This document shows, in pieces, positions 24,738-33,229 of a DNA stretch of 64,000 bases. Source of the stretch: Poindextera sp965277425 (lineage in GTDB: Bacteria > Pseudomonadota > Alphaproteobacteria > Caulobacterales > Caulobacteraceae); contig CBDICR010000005.1 in the NCBI GenBank assembly GCA_965277425.1, forward strand, positions 372,001 to 436,000. The letters are read 5' to 3'. The notes beneath the pieces were generated by a model. That model was not told the origin of the DNA, searched no databases, and was given only the letters and a program-made list of their open reading frames with translations. Position numbers and translations under genes: made by a program. Position 1 is the stretch's first letter. The number at the start of each line of letters is the position of its first letter.

Positions 24738-25544
24738 TCAGGGCGCCCGGACGGCGCTCTCGATGGTTCTCCACCGCGTCGGCGCGGGTTGCAGAGAGAG
24801 ATCGTAAACACACCAGGGCAACGGTGCATAGACAATCGAAAAATGGCGTGCGCCCAGCCACGCGGCCCACCAGGAAAAGGACGAGTTGGCGATCGCGAAA
24901 TGGCGGCAGCAACTGAGCAGATAGAAATCGTCCAGCGGTCCCGCGGTCGTCGATCGCATCACGGTGAAATCGGCAATATCGCGAAAGACGAACTCGCAGA
25001 AGTTCGGCTCGTCACTGAAGCAGATCACCGGCGCCGGGCCGGTTTCCCGCCGGATCTGGGCGATGGCGGTGCGGTAGTAGTCGGCGGCGGCCAGGCCATG
25101 ATGGCCGTATTCGGAACGCCGCACATGCATGCCGATGGCGCCGCTCGAACGCAGCGCTTCACCACGCGCCGCCAGCTCGGGCGCCGGATCTGGCCGCAGC
25201 GCGTCGGCGATCGCGTCGTCCTGTTCGAAGAAGTACCGCTCGTTCTGCCAATATCCGTAGAAGATCAGCCTCGATTCACGGCGAAAGAGATCGTCCAGCA
25301 CGGCCTCGCTGACGCCCTCCTCGCCATAGGCCGGCGCGCCCTCGACCTCCGCGAACGGCACGGTCTTCCCGGCCAGGGCCGGGAAGCCGCCCAGCGCATA
25401 GCGGCGGCCGTAGGGGTCGGTGGTGAAATAGTCGGACAGATACCGGACCCGCGCGCCGAACCGCCTCTCTATGGCGATGCCGAACGCGGCCTGGAACAGT
25501 TGATTGCCGAGGCCGCCCATGCAGGCGATGAAGACCTCGGCCAC
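24738..25544 (-). CDS. Alpha-1,2-fucosyltransferase family protein (GT11)
   Basis: A 268-residue glycosyltransferase. GLGNQLFQAAFGIAIERRFG at residues 11-30, HVRRSEY near 139 (the HxRRxDY GDP-fucose binding motif with Asp replaced by Glu), ICFSDEPNF and FAIANSSFSWWAAWLG are diagnostic. It starts at a GTG (25542-25544) that overlaps the stop of the DUF2827 gene by one base. Together with fcl in the same group it suggests fucosylated surface glycan. Confidence 0.92.
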   Translation of the reverse strand: MAEVFIACMGGLGNQLFQAAFGIAIERRFGARVRYLSDYFTTDPYGRRYALGGFPALAGKTVPFAEVEGAPAYGEEGVSEAVLDDLFRRESRLIFYGYWQNERYFFEQDDAIADALRPDPAPELAARGEALRSSGAIGMHVRRSEYGHHGLAAADYYRTAIAQIRRETGPAPVICFSDEPNFCEFVFRDIADFTVMRSTTAGPLDDFYLLSCCRHFAIANSSFSWWAAWLGARHFSIVYAPLPWCVYDLSLQPAPTRWRTIESAVRAP

Positions 25545-26737
25545 TAGTCCGCCTTCGAACTGTCCGCGACGCGGGCCAGCAAGGCTTCGTGCACCGCGAT
25601 CGTCTCCGGAGCTTTCGGATTCAAGCGGTGCATCAGGCCGTCATTTCTGCGCTTATAATCCTCAAGCTGATCATTGTGCTCCGCATACGCGCGCAATAAC
25701 GCATCGGCGCCCGACTCCGCGTCGAAGTCCTTGTAATAGTAGCCGTAATCCTTGAGGAATTCGGAGTTGTGGATCAGGGGATAGCCGCCGTAGAGCACCT
25801 CATAATAGAGATAGTTCAATCCATTTTCCCAATGATGGGTGACGACGGCATCGCAATGGTTGGCGATGAAGTGCGGGCCGACGAAGCGGCCTTCCACGGT
25901 CATGACGCCGGCCTGGCTGGCCTTTAGCGAGACGGCGAACGACTGGAAGTGCGGCTTATCGCGGAACTGGTAGGCGTTGGTGATGAGCATCGCCTTGAAG
26001 GCCGCGGGTTGACGGCGAAAGGCGGCCTCGCAGACCAGCATCGGCAGGTGACTGGTCTTCATCACGGTGATGTTCGGGTCCATGACCCCGATCCGCCAGG
26101 GCTCGCTGGTCTTGCGGTATCCGAACCGCTCGCGGACATCGGGATCGCCGGTCTCGATCAGCAAAGGCGACCAGATCTGCGGCGCCTCGAAGACCGGGCA
26201 GCGATAGAGGGTTTCACACCAGCCGCGATAGGTGTGCATGTGCTGGGGCGTCATCCAGATGGCGTCGTAATAGTCGTGATCGAAATAGAGTTCGGCGTCT
26301 GGACGCGGATCCGGCTTGGCGACGGTCGCCTCAATCGAAATCACCCCGCCATTACCGCCCTTGTAGCAGATGATCTTGCAACCGCGTTCGCGCAGCGCCA
26401 TCACGGTCTCACGGTCCATGGCCGCGCCCAGCCCGATCACGTAGTCGAGTTCATCCAGGATATCGGTGGTGCTGACGATGGCGTCCGGACTGATGCCGAG
26501 GCCTTCCGGAATGATGGGATCGCGTCCGTCTCCATGGTTCAGCAGATAGACCCGCGCGCAGTTCGGGGCGGCGCTGAACAGCTGGTACATGAACAGGACA
26601 TTCTGCCGCAGACCGTTCTCGAACAGGCCGAGCGTTCCGTCGGCCTTCACGAAGATGGTGATGCCGACGGTATAGCCGGTCGCGGGCGGCTTGCGCCTGG
26701 CGGCCGGCTGGGCCTTGGCAGGCTTTTTCTTGCCCAC
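25544..26737 (-). CDS. DUF2827 protein, putative glycosyltransferase-like, copy 1
   Basis: A 397-residue protein. The open frame reaches 27286, but the upstream part overlaps the secreted-protein gene in another frame; GTG at 26735-26737 (VGKKKPAKAQ) is 11 nt after that gene's stop. After a Lys/Ala-rich N-terminal tail come VGITIFVKADGTLGLFENGL, RQNVLFMYQLF, DYVIGLGAAMD, IWMTPQHMHTYRGWCETLY and VVTHHWENGLNYLYYEVLYG, all with counterparts in the paralogue at 27367. DUF2827 proteins occur in polysaccharide loci and look like GT-B enzymes (two Rossmann-like halves), but no activity is established to my knowledge. Confidence 0.75.
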   Translation of the reverse strand: MGKKKPAKAQPAARRKPPATGYTVGITIFVKADGTLGLFENGLRQNVLFMYQLFSAAPNCARVYLLNHGDGRDPIIPEGLGISPDAIVSTTDILDELDYVIGLGAAMDRETVMALRERGCKIICYKGGNGGVISIEATVAKPDPRPDAELYFDHDYYDAIWMTPQHMHTYRGWCETLYRCPVFEAPQIWSPLLIETGDPDVRERFGYRKTSEPWRIGVMDPNITVMKTSHLPMLVCEAAFRRQPAAFKAMLITNAYQFRDKPHFQSFAVSLKASQAGVMTVEGRFVGPHFIANHCDAVVTHHWENGLNYLYYEVLYGGYPLIHNSEFLKDYGYYYKDFDAESGADALLRAYAEHNDQLEDYKRRNDGLMHRLNPKAPETIAVHEALLARVADSSKAD

Positions 26738-26748
26738 GGGTCTTCGGC

Positions 26749-27342
26749 TCAACGGAACAGTTCCTTTTTCACCGACACGCAACCGGCCCCCGCGGCGCTG
26801 AGATAGAGTTCGATCGCCGGACCGGAATCGCTCACCTTCACATCGCGCGTCAGGACATGTTCGCCGGTGAACTTGGCGAAGACCGTCGATTTCACCAGGT
26901 CGCAGGGTTGGCTCCAGTAGATCACCTGCTCGTACATGCCCGAGCAGTTGGGCGCGATCATCAGGGTGGACAGGTGGGCATGGCCGCCGGCCGGCGGATC
27001 GGTTTCGACCGTGAACACGGCGGGCCATCGATCGGAATCCGGGCCGAGCGGCTCGGCGACAAAGCGGGCCTGGGTGCCTTCGAACAGGAAGGTCATCGCC
27101 TGCTGCACCGCCGCCGCGCAGTTGGTCAGATGCATCTGCTGCAGATCCAGCAGCAATTCGTGCGACGGGTTTGAGGAGTCGTTCATGCCGCTTGAGACCG
27201 CGGCGTCCGCCGGCGGCGGGACGGCGGCGAGCCTGCCGGCCTGGACGGGCGCCGCCGTCAGTGGACTGACGATGGCCGTCGCCCATACAAGGGCCGCCGC
27301 GACCGCCCGTGCGGCCTGTCCGCCTTTTTCCCGCAAGGTCAT
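26749..27342 (-). CDS. Secreted protein of unknown function between two DUF2827 genes
   Basis: A 197-residue protein starting MTLREKGGQAARAVAAALVW with GAGGAAGCC directly upstream. A signal peptide ends around PVQAG (residue 36). The mature part has LLLDLQQMHLTNCAAAVQQAM, and three further cysteines (APNCSGMYEQ, QPCDLVK, AGCVSVKKELF), so two disulfides are possible; WPAVFTVETDPPAGGHAHLSTLMIAP looks beta-rich. No family recognised. It begins 24 nt after copy 2 of DUF2827 and ends 11 nt before copy 1, so all three should be one transcript. Confidence 0.7.
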   Translation of the reverse strand: MTLREKGGQAARAVAAALVWATAIVSPLTAAPVQAGRLAAVPPPADAAVSSGMNDSSNPSHELLLDLQQMHLTNCAAAVQQAMTFLFEGTQARFVAEPLGPDSDRWPAVFTVETDPPAGGHAHLSTLMIAPNCSGMYEQVIYWSQPCDLVKSTVFAKFTGEHVLTRDVKVSDSGPAIELYLSAAGAGCVSVKKELFR

Positions 27343-27366
27343 GGCTTCCTCAAACCCGCGTCCGTC

Positions 27367-28476
27367 TCAACTCATCAACTTTTCCAACAGCTCGGCATGC
27401 CTGCGTTGCACCACCGGGTTGTCGATATTGAAGCGCCACAGGGCTTCCAGCACCTTTGGCCGCCGGGCCGCGGCTTCCGCAACATGGGTGTTCAGCGCCT
27501 CGCGAAGCACCTCGCCACCGGTCTGGGGATCGAATTCCGGATAATAGTAGCCGGCCTCCTCGAATTCGCGTGAATTGTGGATCAGCGGCCAGCCCAGATA
27601 GAGCACGTCCCAATAGAGGTAGTTGAGCGCGTTTTCCCACTGGTGGGTGACCACGGCGTCGATATGGCTACCCAACATCTCGGCGACCAGATACCGGGAC
27701 TCGGCGAAGACCTTGCCGGCGCGGCTCAGCTCGGTCGCGGCGCAAAGCTGTTCGAAATGCGGATTGCCCATCAGGTGATTGGCGCTGAACAGCAGCACCC
27801 GGCTGATCAGCTCCGGCTGCTTGCGATAGGCCTCTTCGCAGACCAGCAGCGGGAGATGGAAGGTCTTGACCACATTGACATTGGGATCGAACACCCCGAC
27901 CCGCCAATCCTTGCCGGCGGGCGGACGCCAGTGCGGGTTGACCTTCAGCCGGAAGGCGGACTGGTTTAGGCAGATGGGGTGCCAGATGTGCGGTGCGATC
28001 TCTATGTTCGGCGTGCGCGTTATGGCGCAATAGGCGTGGTTCATGCGCCAGTGTTGCGGCGTGATCCAGCAGGCGTCGAACCCGACAGCATTGATGTAGT
28101 CCCCGTAGGTCACGCCGTTGGCGAGATCTTCGAAGTTCATCATCATCGTATTGCCGGCCATATAGGAGACCAGCTTGCCGCCCCGTGCGCGAAAGGGCGC
28201 CGTGAACTCCGTCTCCGCTCGCGCGCCCAGTTCGATGATGATGTCCAACGTCTGGGTCGCTTCGGCCAGCTGCAGAGTCGGCAGGCCATAGAGATCGGCC
28301 AACGGGTGGCTGGCGTCGCCGGGCGGCCAGGCCACGATGGCGCTTAACTCCACCTCCGGCAGGCGCTGAAACAGCAGCGCCAGATAGACGATGTTCTGAT
28401 TGAGGCCGCTCGACCAAAGGGCGTCGTGCGCATCCACACCGGCAAACGCCGTAATTCCAATCTTAAGCCGCTTCAC
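27367..28476 (-). CDS. DUF2827 protein, putative glycosyltransferase-like, copy 2
   Basis: A 369-residue paralogue of the product of 25544..26737, without its basic N-terminal tail. Shared landmarks are LWSSGLNQNIVYLALLFQRL, LDIIIELGA, CWITPQHWRMNHAYC, WRVGVFDPNVNVVKTFHLPL, the highly conserved VVTHQWENALNYLYWDVLYL followed by WPLIHNS, and YYYPEFD. The two copies differ throughout, so the duplication is old or they were inherited as a pair. First gene of the minus-strand glycan group, downstream of the trimeric autotransporter's terminator. Confidence 0.78.
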   Translation of the reverse strand: MKRLKIGITAFAGVDAHDALWSSGLNQNIVYLALLFQRLPEVELSAIVAWPPGDASHPLADLYGLPTLQLAEATQTLDIIIELGARAETEFTAPFRARGGKLVSYMAGNTMMMNFEDLANGVTYGDYINAVGFDACWITPQHWRMNHAYCAITRTPNIEIAPHIWHPICLNQSAFRLKVNPHWRPPAGKDWRVGVFDPNVNVVKTFHLPLLVCEEAYRKQPELISRVLLFSANHLMGNPHFEQLCAATELSRAGKVFAESRYLVAEMLGSHIDAVVTHQWENALNYLYWDVLYLGWPLIHNSREFEEAGYYYPEFDPQTGGEVLREALNTHVAEAAARRPKVLEALWRFNIDNPVVQRRHAELLEKLMS

Positions 28477-28545
28477 GTTTCGGCCCGTCTGGGAAAAAAA
28501 TCATAGCCCGAGATAGCATCGGGCGTGCGTGGATCAAAGACGGCA

Positions 28546-28572
28546 GCGGGCCGCGCGTTGAGCGCGGCCCGC
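28546..28572 (-). terminator. Strong hairpin terminator after the trimeric autotransporter
   Basis: GCGGGCCGCGC (28546-28556) and GCGCGGCCCGC (28562-28572) are a perfect 11-bp stem over a 5-nt loop, 9 nt beyond the stop codon of the adhesin on the minus strand. Confidence 0.65.
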
Positions 28573-28580
28573 CTTGACTT

Positions 28581-31500
28581 TTACCACTTGAAGCCGACGC
28601 CCGCCGAACCACCCCATTCGGAGTCTTCGCCGACGGAGACCGCCGCGCCGACAAACCACCGGTCCGCCGGCCGGGCTTCGTACTTAAGGGCGAAGCCGCC
28701 TTGGCTTTCGAACACACCGGCTCCGGCGGTCAGCGATTGCTCGCCTGTCGCCAGGGTCGGCGAAACCGCGGTCTGAGCGAAGGCCATTGCGATACCGCCG
28801 TAGGCTTTTCTCAACTGGCCGAAGTTGACCGCGTCGTTGGTGCTCCTGCCTGCCGCCACGTTGGTCAGCCTGCGGTCGCCGGCCGTGCCGCCACCGAAGG
28901 AGACCGTGTTCGGCTGGGTCGCCACGGAGTTGTTGCCGATGGCCACCGCGTTGGTCGCCCCGGCGGCCACCGAAGCCCCCGCGCCGATCGCCGTGCCGCC
29001 GGACGCGGCGACCGAGGAGTTGGCGCCGAATGCCGAGCCGTGGTCAGCCGAGACGTGGGCGTTATAGCCCACCGCCGTGCTGTCCGGTCCCTGAGCGTAG
29101 GCGTTGGTGCCCACCGCCACCGAGTCCGAGCCGGCGTAGGCGTTGTAGCCGAGAGCCGTGCCGCCCGAACCGGCGGTGGCGCCGTGGCCGAACGCCAGGC
29201 CATTGGTCGGCTGGCTCGTCGGGAAGCCCGCCGCGACGAAGGAGCTGTTAAGCGAGGTCAGCGAACTGGACACGCCCGTCAGCGAGGTGCTGACGCCGGT
29301 CAGCGAGGTGGAGACGCCCGCAAGCGAAGTGCTCTGACCCGCGACCGAGGTGGAGACGCCCGCAAGCGAGGTGCTCTGACCCGTGACCGAGGTGCTGACG
29401 CCGGTGAGCGAGGTGGAGACGTTCGTCAGCGAGGTGGAGACGCCGTTGAGCGAGGTGGAGACATTCACAAGCGAAGTGCTCTGACCCGCGACCGAGGTGC
29501 TGACGCCAGTGAGCGAGGTGGAGACGCCCGTAAGCGAAGTGCTCAGGCCCGTGACCGAGGTGCTGACGCCGGTGAGCGAGGTGGAGACGCCCGCAAGCGA
29601 AGTGCTCTGGCCCGCAACCGAGGTGCTGACGCCGTTGAGCGAGGTGGAGACGCCCGTAAGCGAAGTGCTCAGGCCCGTAACCGAGGTGCTGACGCCGTTG
29701 AGCGAGGTGCTGACGCCCGCAAGCGAAGTGCTCTGACCCGCGACCGAGGTGCTGACGCCGTTGAGCGAGGTGGAGACGCCCGCAAGCGAAGTGCTCTGAC
29801 CCGCAACCGAGGTGCTGACCCCGTTGAGAGAGGTGGCCACACCGGCCAGGGAGGTCGAGACCCCGACGCTCAGGCCGGAGATAGAACTCGAGACACCGGT
29901 GCTGAGGCCGGAGATCGACGAGGACACCCCCGTGCTCAGGCCGGAGATCGACGAGGACACGCCGGAGCTCAACCCGGAGATCGACGAAGAGACGCCCGTG
30001 CTCAGGCCCGCCATCGAGGTGGACACACCGGAGCTCAAGCCCGCCATCGAGGTGGAAACCCCGGAACTCAGGCCAGCGATCGACGAGGACACGCCCGTGC
30101 TCAGGCCCGCCATCGAGGTGGAGACGCCGGAACTCAAGCCCGCCATCGAGGTGGAAACCCCGGTGCTCAGGCCGGCGATCGACGAGGACACGCCCGTGCT
30201 CAGGCTGGTCGCCGTCGAGGCCAGAGAGGTGGAGACCCCCGCGCTCAAGGTCGAGATCGAAGAGGAAACGCCCGTGCTCAGGCTGGTCGCCGTCGAGGCC
30301 AGCGAGGTCGAGACCCCCGCGCTCAAGGTCGAGATCGAAGAGGAAACGCCCGTGCTCAGGCTGGTCGCCGTCGAGGCCAGCGAGGTCGAGACCCCCGCGC
30401 TCAAGGTCGAGATCGACGAGGACACGCCCGTGCTCAGGCTGGTCGCCGTCGAGGCCAGAGAGGTGGAGACCCCCGCGCTCAAGGTCGAGATCGACGAGGA
30501 CACGCCCGTGCTCAGGCTGGTCGCCGTCGAGGCCAGAGAGGTGGAGACCCCCGCGCTCAAGGTCGAGATCGAAGAGGACACGCCCGTGCTCAGGCTGGTC
30601 GCCGTCGAGGCCAGCGAGGTGGAGACGCCGGCGCTCAAGGTCGAGATCGAAGAGGAAACGCCCGTGCTCAGGCTGGTCGCCGTCGAGGCCAGCGAGGTGG
30701 AGACGCCCGCACTCAGGGTCGAGATCGAAGAGGACACGCCCGTGCTCAGGCTGGTCGCCGTCGAAGCCAGCGAGGTGGAGACGCCCGCGCTCAAGGTCGA
30801 GATCGACGAGGACACGCCCGTGCTCAGGCCGGAGATCGAACTTGAGACACCCGAACTCAAGCCGGAGATCGACGACGACACACCGGTGCTAAGACCGGCG
30901 ATCGAGGTCGAGACCCCGGCGCTCAAGCTCGCGGCCGAGGTCGAGACACCCGTGCTCAGCGTGGCGATCGAGGTGGAAACGCCCGTGCTCAAGCCCGCAA
31001 TCGAGGTGGAGACACCGGTGCTCAGGCCGGCGATCGAGGTCGAGACCCCGGCGCTCAAGCTCGCGGCCGAGGTCGAAACGCCCGTGCTCAGCGTGGCGAT
31101 CGAGGTGGAAACCCCCGTGCTCAAGCCCGCAATCGAGGTGGAGACACCAGTGCTGAGCGTGGCGATCGAGGTGGAAACGCCCGTGCTCAGGCCTGCAATC
31201 GAGGTGGACACGCCGGTGCTAAGGCCCGCAATCGATGTGGAAACGCCCGTGCTGAGCGTGCTGATCGAACTTGAAACGCCCGCGCTCAGGCTGGTCGCCG
31301 TCGAGGCGATCGAGGTCGAGACCCCGCTGCTCAGGCTGGCCGCCGTCGAGGCCAGGGAAGAAGACACACCCGTGCTCAGGCTGGTCGCGGTCGAGGCCAT
31401 CGAGCTGGAGACGCCGGCGCTCAGCGCCGAGATCGACGAGGACACGCCGCTGCTCAGGCTGGTCGCCGTCGAGGCCAGGGAGGAGGACACACCCGCGCTG

Positions 31501-32684
31501 AGGCTGGTGGCCGTCGAGGCCAGGGAGGAAGAGACGCCCGTGCTCAGGCTGGCCGCGGTCGAGGCCAGGGAAGAGGACACGCCCGCGCTCAGGCCCGAGA
31601 TCGAAGACGACACGCCGGTGCTAAGGCCGGCGATCGAGGTTGAAACGCCCGTGCTGAGGCCAACGATCGAGGTCGAGACGCCCGTGCTCAGTGTGGCGAT
31701 CGAGGTGGAAACCCCCGTGCTCAAGCCCGCAATCGAGGTGGAGACACCGGTGCTGAGGCCGGCGATCGAGGTGGAGACGCCCGTGCTGAGCGTGGCGATC
31801 GATGTGGAAACGCCCGTGCTGAGGCCAGCGATCGAGGTGGAGACGCCCGTGCTGAGGCCGGCGATCGAGGTCGAAACGCCCGAGCTCAGCGCGTTGATCG
31901 AGGTGGAGACGCCCGAACTCAAGGTCGCGTTCGAGGTGGAGACGCCCGAGCTCAGCGTGGCGATCGAGCTCGAGACGCCGGTGCTCAAACTGGCCGCCGT
32001 GCTGGCGATCGAACTGGAGACGCCCGTGCTCAGACTGGCCGCCGTGCTAGTGATCGAGCTCGAGACGCCCGCGCTCAACGTGGCGTTCGAGGTCGAAACA
32101 CCCGAACTCAGCGTATTGATCGAGGTGGAGACGCCCGAGCTCAGCGTGGCGATCGAGTTGGAAACCCCCGTGCTCAAGCCCGCGATCGAGTTCGAAACGC
32201 CCGTGCTAAGACCCGCGATCGAGGTGGAAACGCCCGTGCTAAGGCCGGCGATCGAGTTCGAGACGCCGATGCTCAGACCCGCGATCGAGTTCGAGACGCC
32301 AGTGCTAAGACCCGCGATCGAGTTCGAAACGCCGGTGCTCAAGCCCGCGATTGAGTTCGAAACGCCGGTGCTCAAGCCCGCGATCGAACTCGAAACGCCT
32401 ATGCTCAAGCCCGAGACCGAGGTTGAAACACCCGTGCTCAATCCGACGAGCGAAGAACTGATGCCGCAAAGGTCGGCGTTGGCGAGCCCGGCGCTGCCGC
32501 CATTGCCGGCGGTTTGACTGCCAGTAATCAAGGGGTGCGGATTGGCGCTCAGCGCACAGGTGCCAGGACCTGCCGCCATGGCCGCCCGGGACGTCGCCAG
32601 GTTGGCGCCGATGCCCAAGGTCAGCGCCGAGGCGCCCAGCAGCAACGCCGAACGAACGGCAGACTTCTTCGTGATCGGAAGCAT
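28581..32684 (-). CDS. Trimeric autotransporter adhesin (YadA/BadA type) with giant coiled-coil stalk
   Basis: A 1367-residue type Vc secreted adhesin. Start at the ATG 32682-32684, with GGGGAAC upstream; the longer frame is not used. Signal peptide about residues 1-38 (ending AAMAAG). The stalk has hendecad repeats LSTGVSTSIAG and variants (about residues 75-950, including eight nearly identical 26-residue units) and then heptads GVSTSLAGVSTSLNGVSTSV (about 950-1150). A YadA-like left-handed beta-roll head follows (GLAFGHGATAGSGGTALGYN ... AIGNNSVATQPNTVSFG, about 1160-1275), then a neck (DRRLTNVAAGRSTNDAVNFG) and the trimeric membrane anchor of about 85 residues ending GSAGVGFKW. Trimerisation makes a 12-strand pore for export. 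Neighbouring sulfotransferase and glycosyltransferase genes may decorate the same surface. Confidence 0.93.
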   Translation of the reverse strand: MLPITKKSAVRSALLLGASALTLGIGANLATSRAAMAAGPGTCALSANPHPLITGSQTAGNGGSAGLANADLCGISSSLVGLSTGVSTSVSGLSIGVSSSIAGLSTGVSNSIAGLSTGVSNSIAGLSTGVSNSIAGLSIGVSNSIAGLSTGVSTSIAGLSTGVSNSIAGLSTGVSNSIATLSSGVSTSINTLSSGVSTSNATLSAGVSSSITSTAASLSTGVSSSIASTAASLSTGVSSSIATLSSGVSTSNATLSSGVSTSINALSSGVSTSIAGLSTGVSTSIAGLSTGVSTSIATLSTGVSTSIAGLSTGVSTSIAGLSTGVSTSIATLSTGVSTSIVGLSTGVSTSIAGLSTGVSSSISGLSAGVSSSLASTAASLSTGVSSSLASTATSLSAGVSSSLASTATSLSSGVSSSISALSAGVSSSMASTATSLSTGVSSSLASTAASLSSGVSTSIASTATSLSAGVSSSISTLSTGVSTSIAGLSTGVSTSIAGLSTGVSTSIATLSTGVSTSIAGLSTGVSTSIATLSTGVSTSAASLSAGVSTSIAGLSTGVSTSIAGLSTGVSTSIATLSTGVSTSAASLSAGVSTSIAGLSTGVSSSISGLSSGVSSSISGLSTGVSSSISTLSAGVSTSLASTATSLSTGVSSSISTLSAGVSTSLASTATSLSTGVSSSISTLSAGVSTSLASTATSLSTGVSSSISTLSAGVSTSLASTATSLSTGVSSSISTLSAGVSTSLASTATSLSTGVSSSISTLSAGVSTSLASTATSLSTGVSSSISTLSAGVSTSLASTATSLSTGVSSSISTLSAGVSTSLASTATSLSTGVSSSIAGLSTGVSTSMAGLSSGVSTSMAGLSTGVSSSIAGLSSGVSTSMAGLSSGVSTSMAGLSTGVSSSISGLSSGVSSSISGLSTGVSSSISGLSTGVSSSISGLSVGVSTSLAGVATSLNGVSTSVAGQSTSLAGVSTSLNGVSTSVAGQSTSLAGVSTSLNGVSTSVTGLSTSLTGVSTSLNGVSTSVAGQSTSLAGVSTSLTGVSTSVTGLSTSLTGVSTSLTGVSTSVAGQSTSLVNVSTSLNGVSTSLTNVSTSLTGVSTSVTGQSTSLAGVSTSVAGQSTSLAGVSTSLTGVSTSLTGVSSSLTSLNSSFVAAGFPTSQPTNGLAFGHGATAGSGGTALGYNAYAGSDSVAVGTNAYAQGPDSTAVGYNAHVSADHGSAFGANSSVAASGGTAIGAGASVAAGATNAVAIGNNSVATQPNTVSFGGGTAGDRRLTNVAAGRSTNDAVNFGQLRKAYGGIAMAFAQTAVSPTLATGEQSLTAGAGVFESQGGFALKYEARPADRWFVGAAVSVGEDSEWGGSAGVGFKW
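30205..30828 (-). repeat. Eight tandem 78-bp repeats in the adhesin stalk
   Basis: CTGGTCGCCGTCGAGGCC recurs exactly every 78 nt from 30205 to 30751 (eight units, 26 codons each), with a few substitutions per unit. The unit encodes a hendecad plus a 15-residue segment. Shorter 33-nt units surround it from about 29830 to 32460. Such tandem repeats can change number by slippage or recombination without frameshift, since 78 and 33 are multiples of three. Confidence 0.92.
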
Positions 32685-33229
32685 CGTAGTTCCCCAGCCT
32701 TTTCGGGCCACATTTGGCCGCGAATAACAGGCGCAAAACGCGCCTGTCCCCACACATCGTCCTGAACAGCCCTCAGGTCGCCACACCGATATCCCGACAA
32801 TTTCGCTAAGGCAACGCAGAGAGTGCGGATTTTTAGAAATTATTTATGACGTTCAACTTTGCGCGCCCCCTGTTCGACAACGGGGTTGCCGGCGATCGCG
32901 GGGGAATTCCGCGCCAATGCTGCGCCCCGAATTATTCGCCGGACCGACGTTCGCGACCGAATTGTTGCAGCTCCGACACACTTTGGCCGGTGAGCCCGCC
33001 CGTCGCCGTGCCGCGTGTCGGATATGAATGCAGTGGCCGTTTGCTCGAACAGTCGATGTCGGCGGGCATCTCGGACGCGGCGGCGAAACATTGCCGAGAC
33101 TCTCCGATCCGGCGTGATAGTAGAGCCTCAAGGCAAGGCCGATGTCTTTCCGCAACGTGCGGACCGCCAGTTACGCAAGCCGGCCCGCGAAATTCAGTCC
33201 GCGAACTCTGATCGAGACCACGCCAATCC
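32685..33229. other. Divergent non-coding region between the trimeric adhesin and the TPR sulfotransferase
   Basis: 545 nt without a supported gene. The adhesin leader contains a perfect hairpin at 32727..32747; an A+T-rich patch at about 32825-32850 (TTTTTAGAAATTATTTATGAC) may be a promoter. Several frames stay open here on both strands but show no start site, composition or motif that suggests coding. Confidence 0.45.
32727..32747 (-). promoter_or_regulatory. Leader hairpin upstream of the trimeric adhesin
   Basis: ACAGGCGC (32727-32734) and GCGCCTGT (32740-32747) form a perfect 8-bp stem with an AAAAC loop, 43 nt before the adhesin ATG. It may be an mRNA leader structure or an inverted operator; position is the only evidence. 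Confidence 0.4.

Noticed and set aside
25544..27286. A 580-residue version of DUF2827 copy 1.
   Set aside because: The N-terminal 183 residues overlap the secreted-protein gene in another frame and are Arg-rich shadow; the GTG at 26737 gives a product of family length.
30205..30828. Regular direct repeats considered as a CRISPR array.
   Set aside because: Units are contiguous 78-nt coding repeats without spacers of unrelated sequence and lie within the adhesin frame; no cas genes are near.
28701..30845. A 714-codon plus-strand frame rich in Arg/Gly/Asp (DRGADAGERGGDA repeats).
   Set aside because: Another antisense shadow of the same repeats; composition is that expected from reading high-G+C repeats in the wrong frame.
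29812..32517. A 901-codon open frame on the plus strand, opposite the trimeric adhesin stalk (ETPVLRPAIEVETPVL repeats).
   Set aside because: It mirrors the 33- and 78-nt repeats of the adhesin; absence of stop codons follows from repetition of units lacking stops on the other strand. The adhesin has signal peptide, head and anchor; this frame has none.
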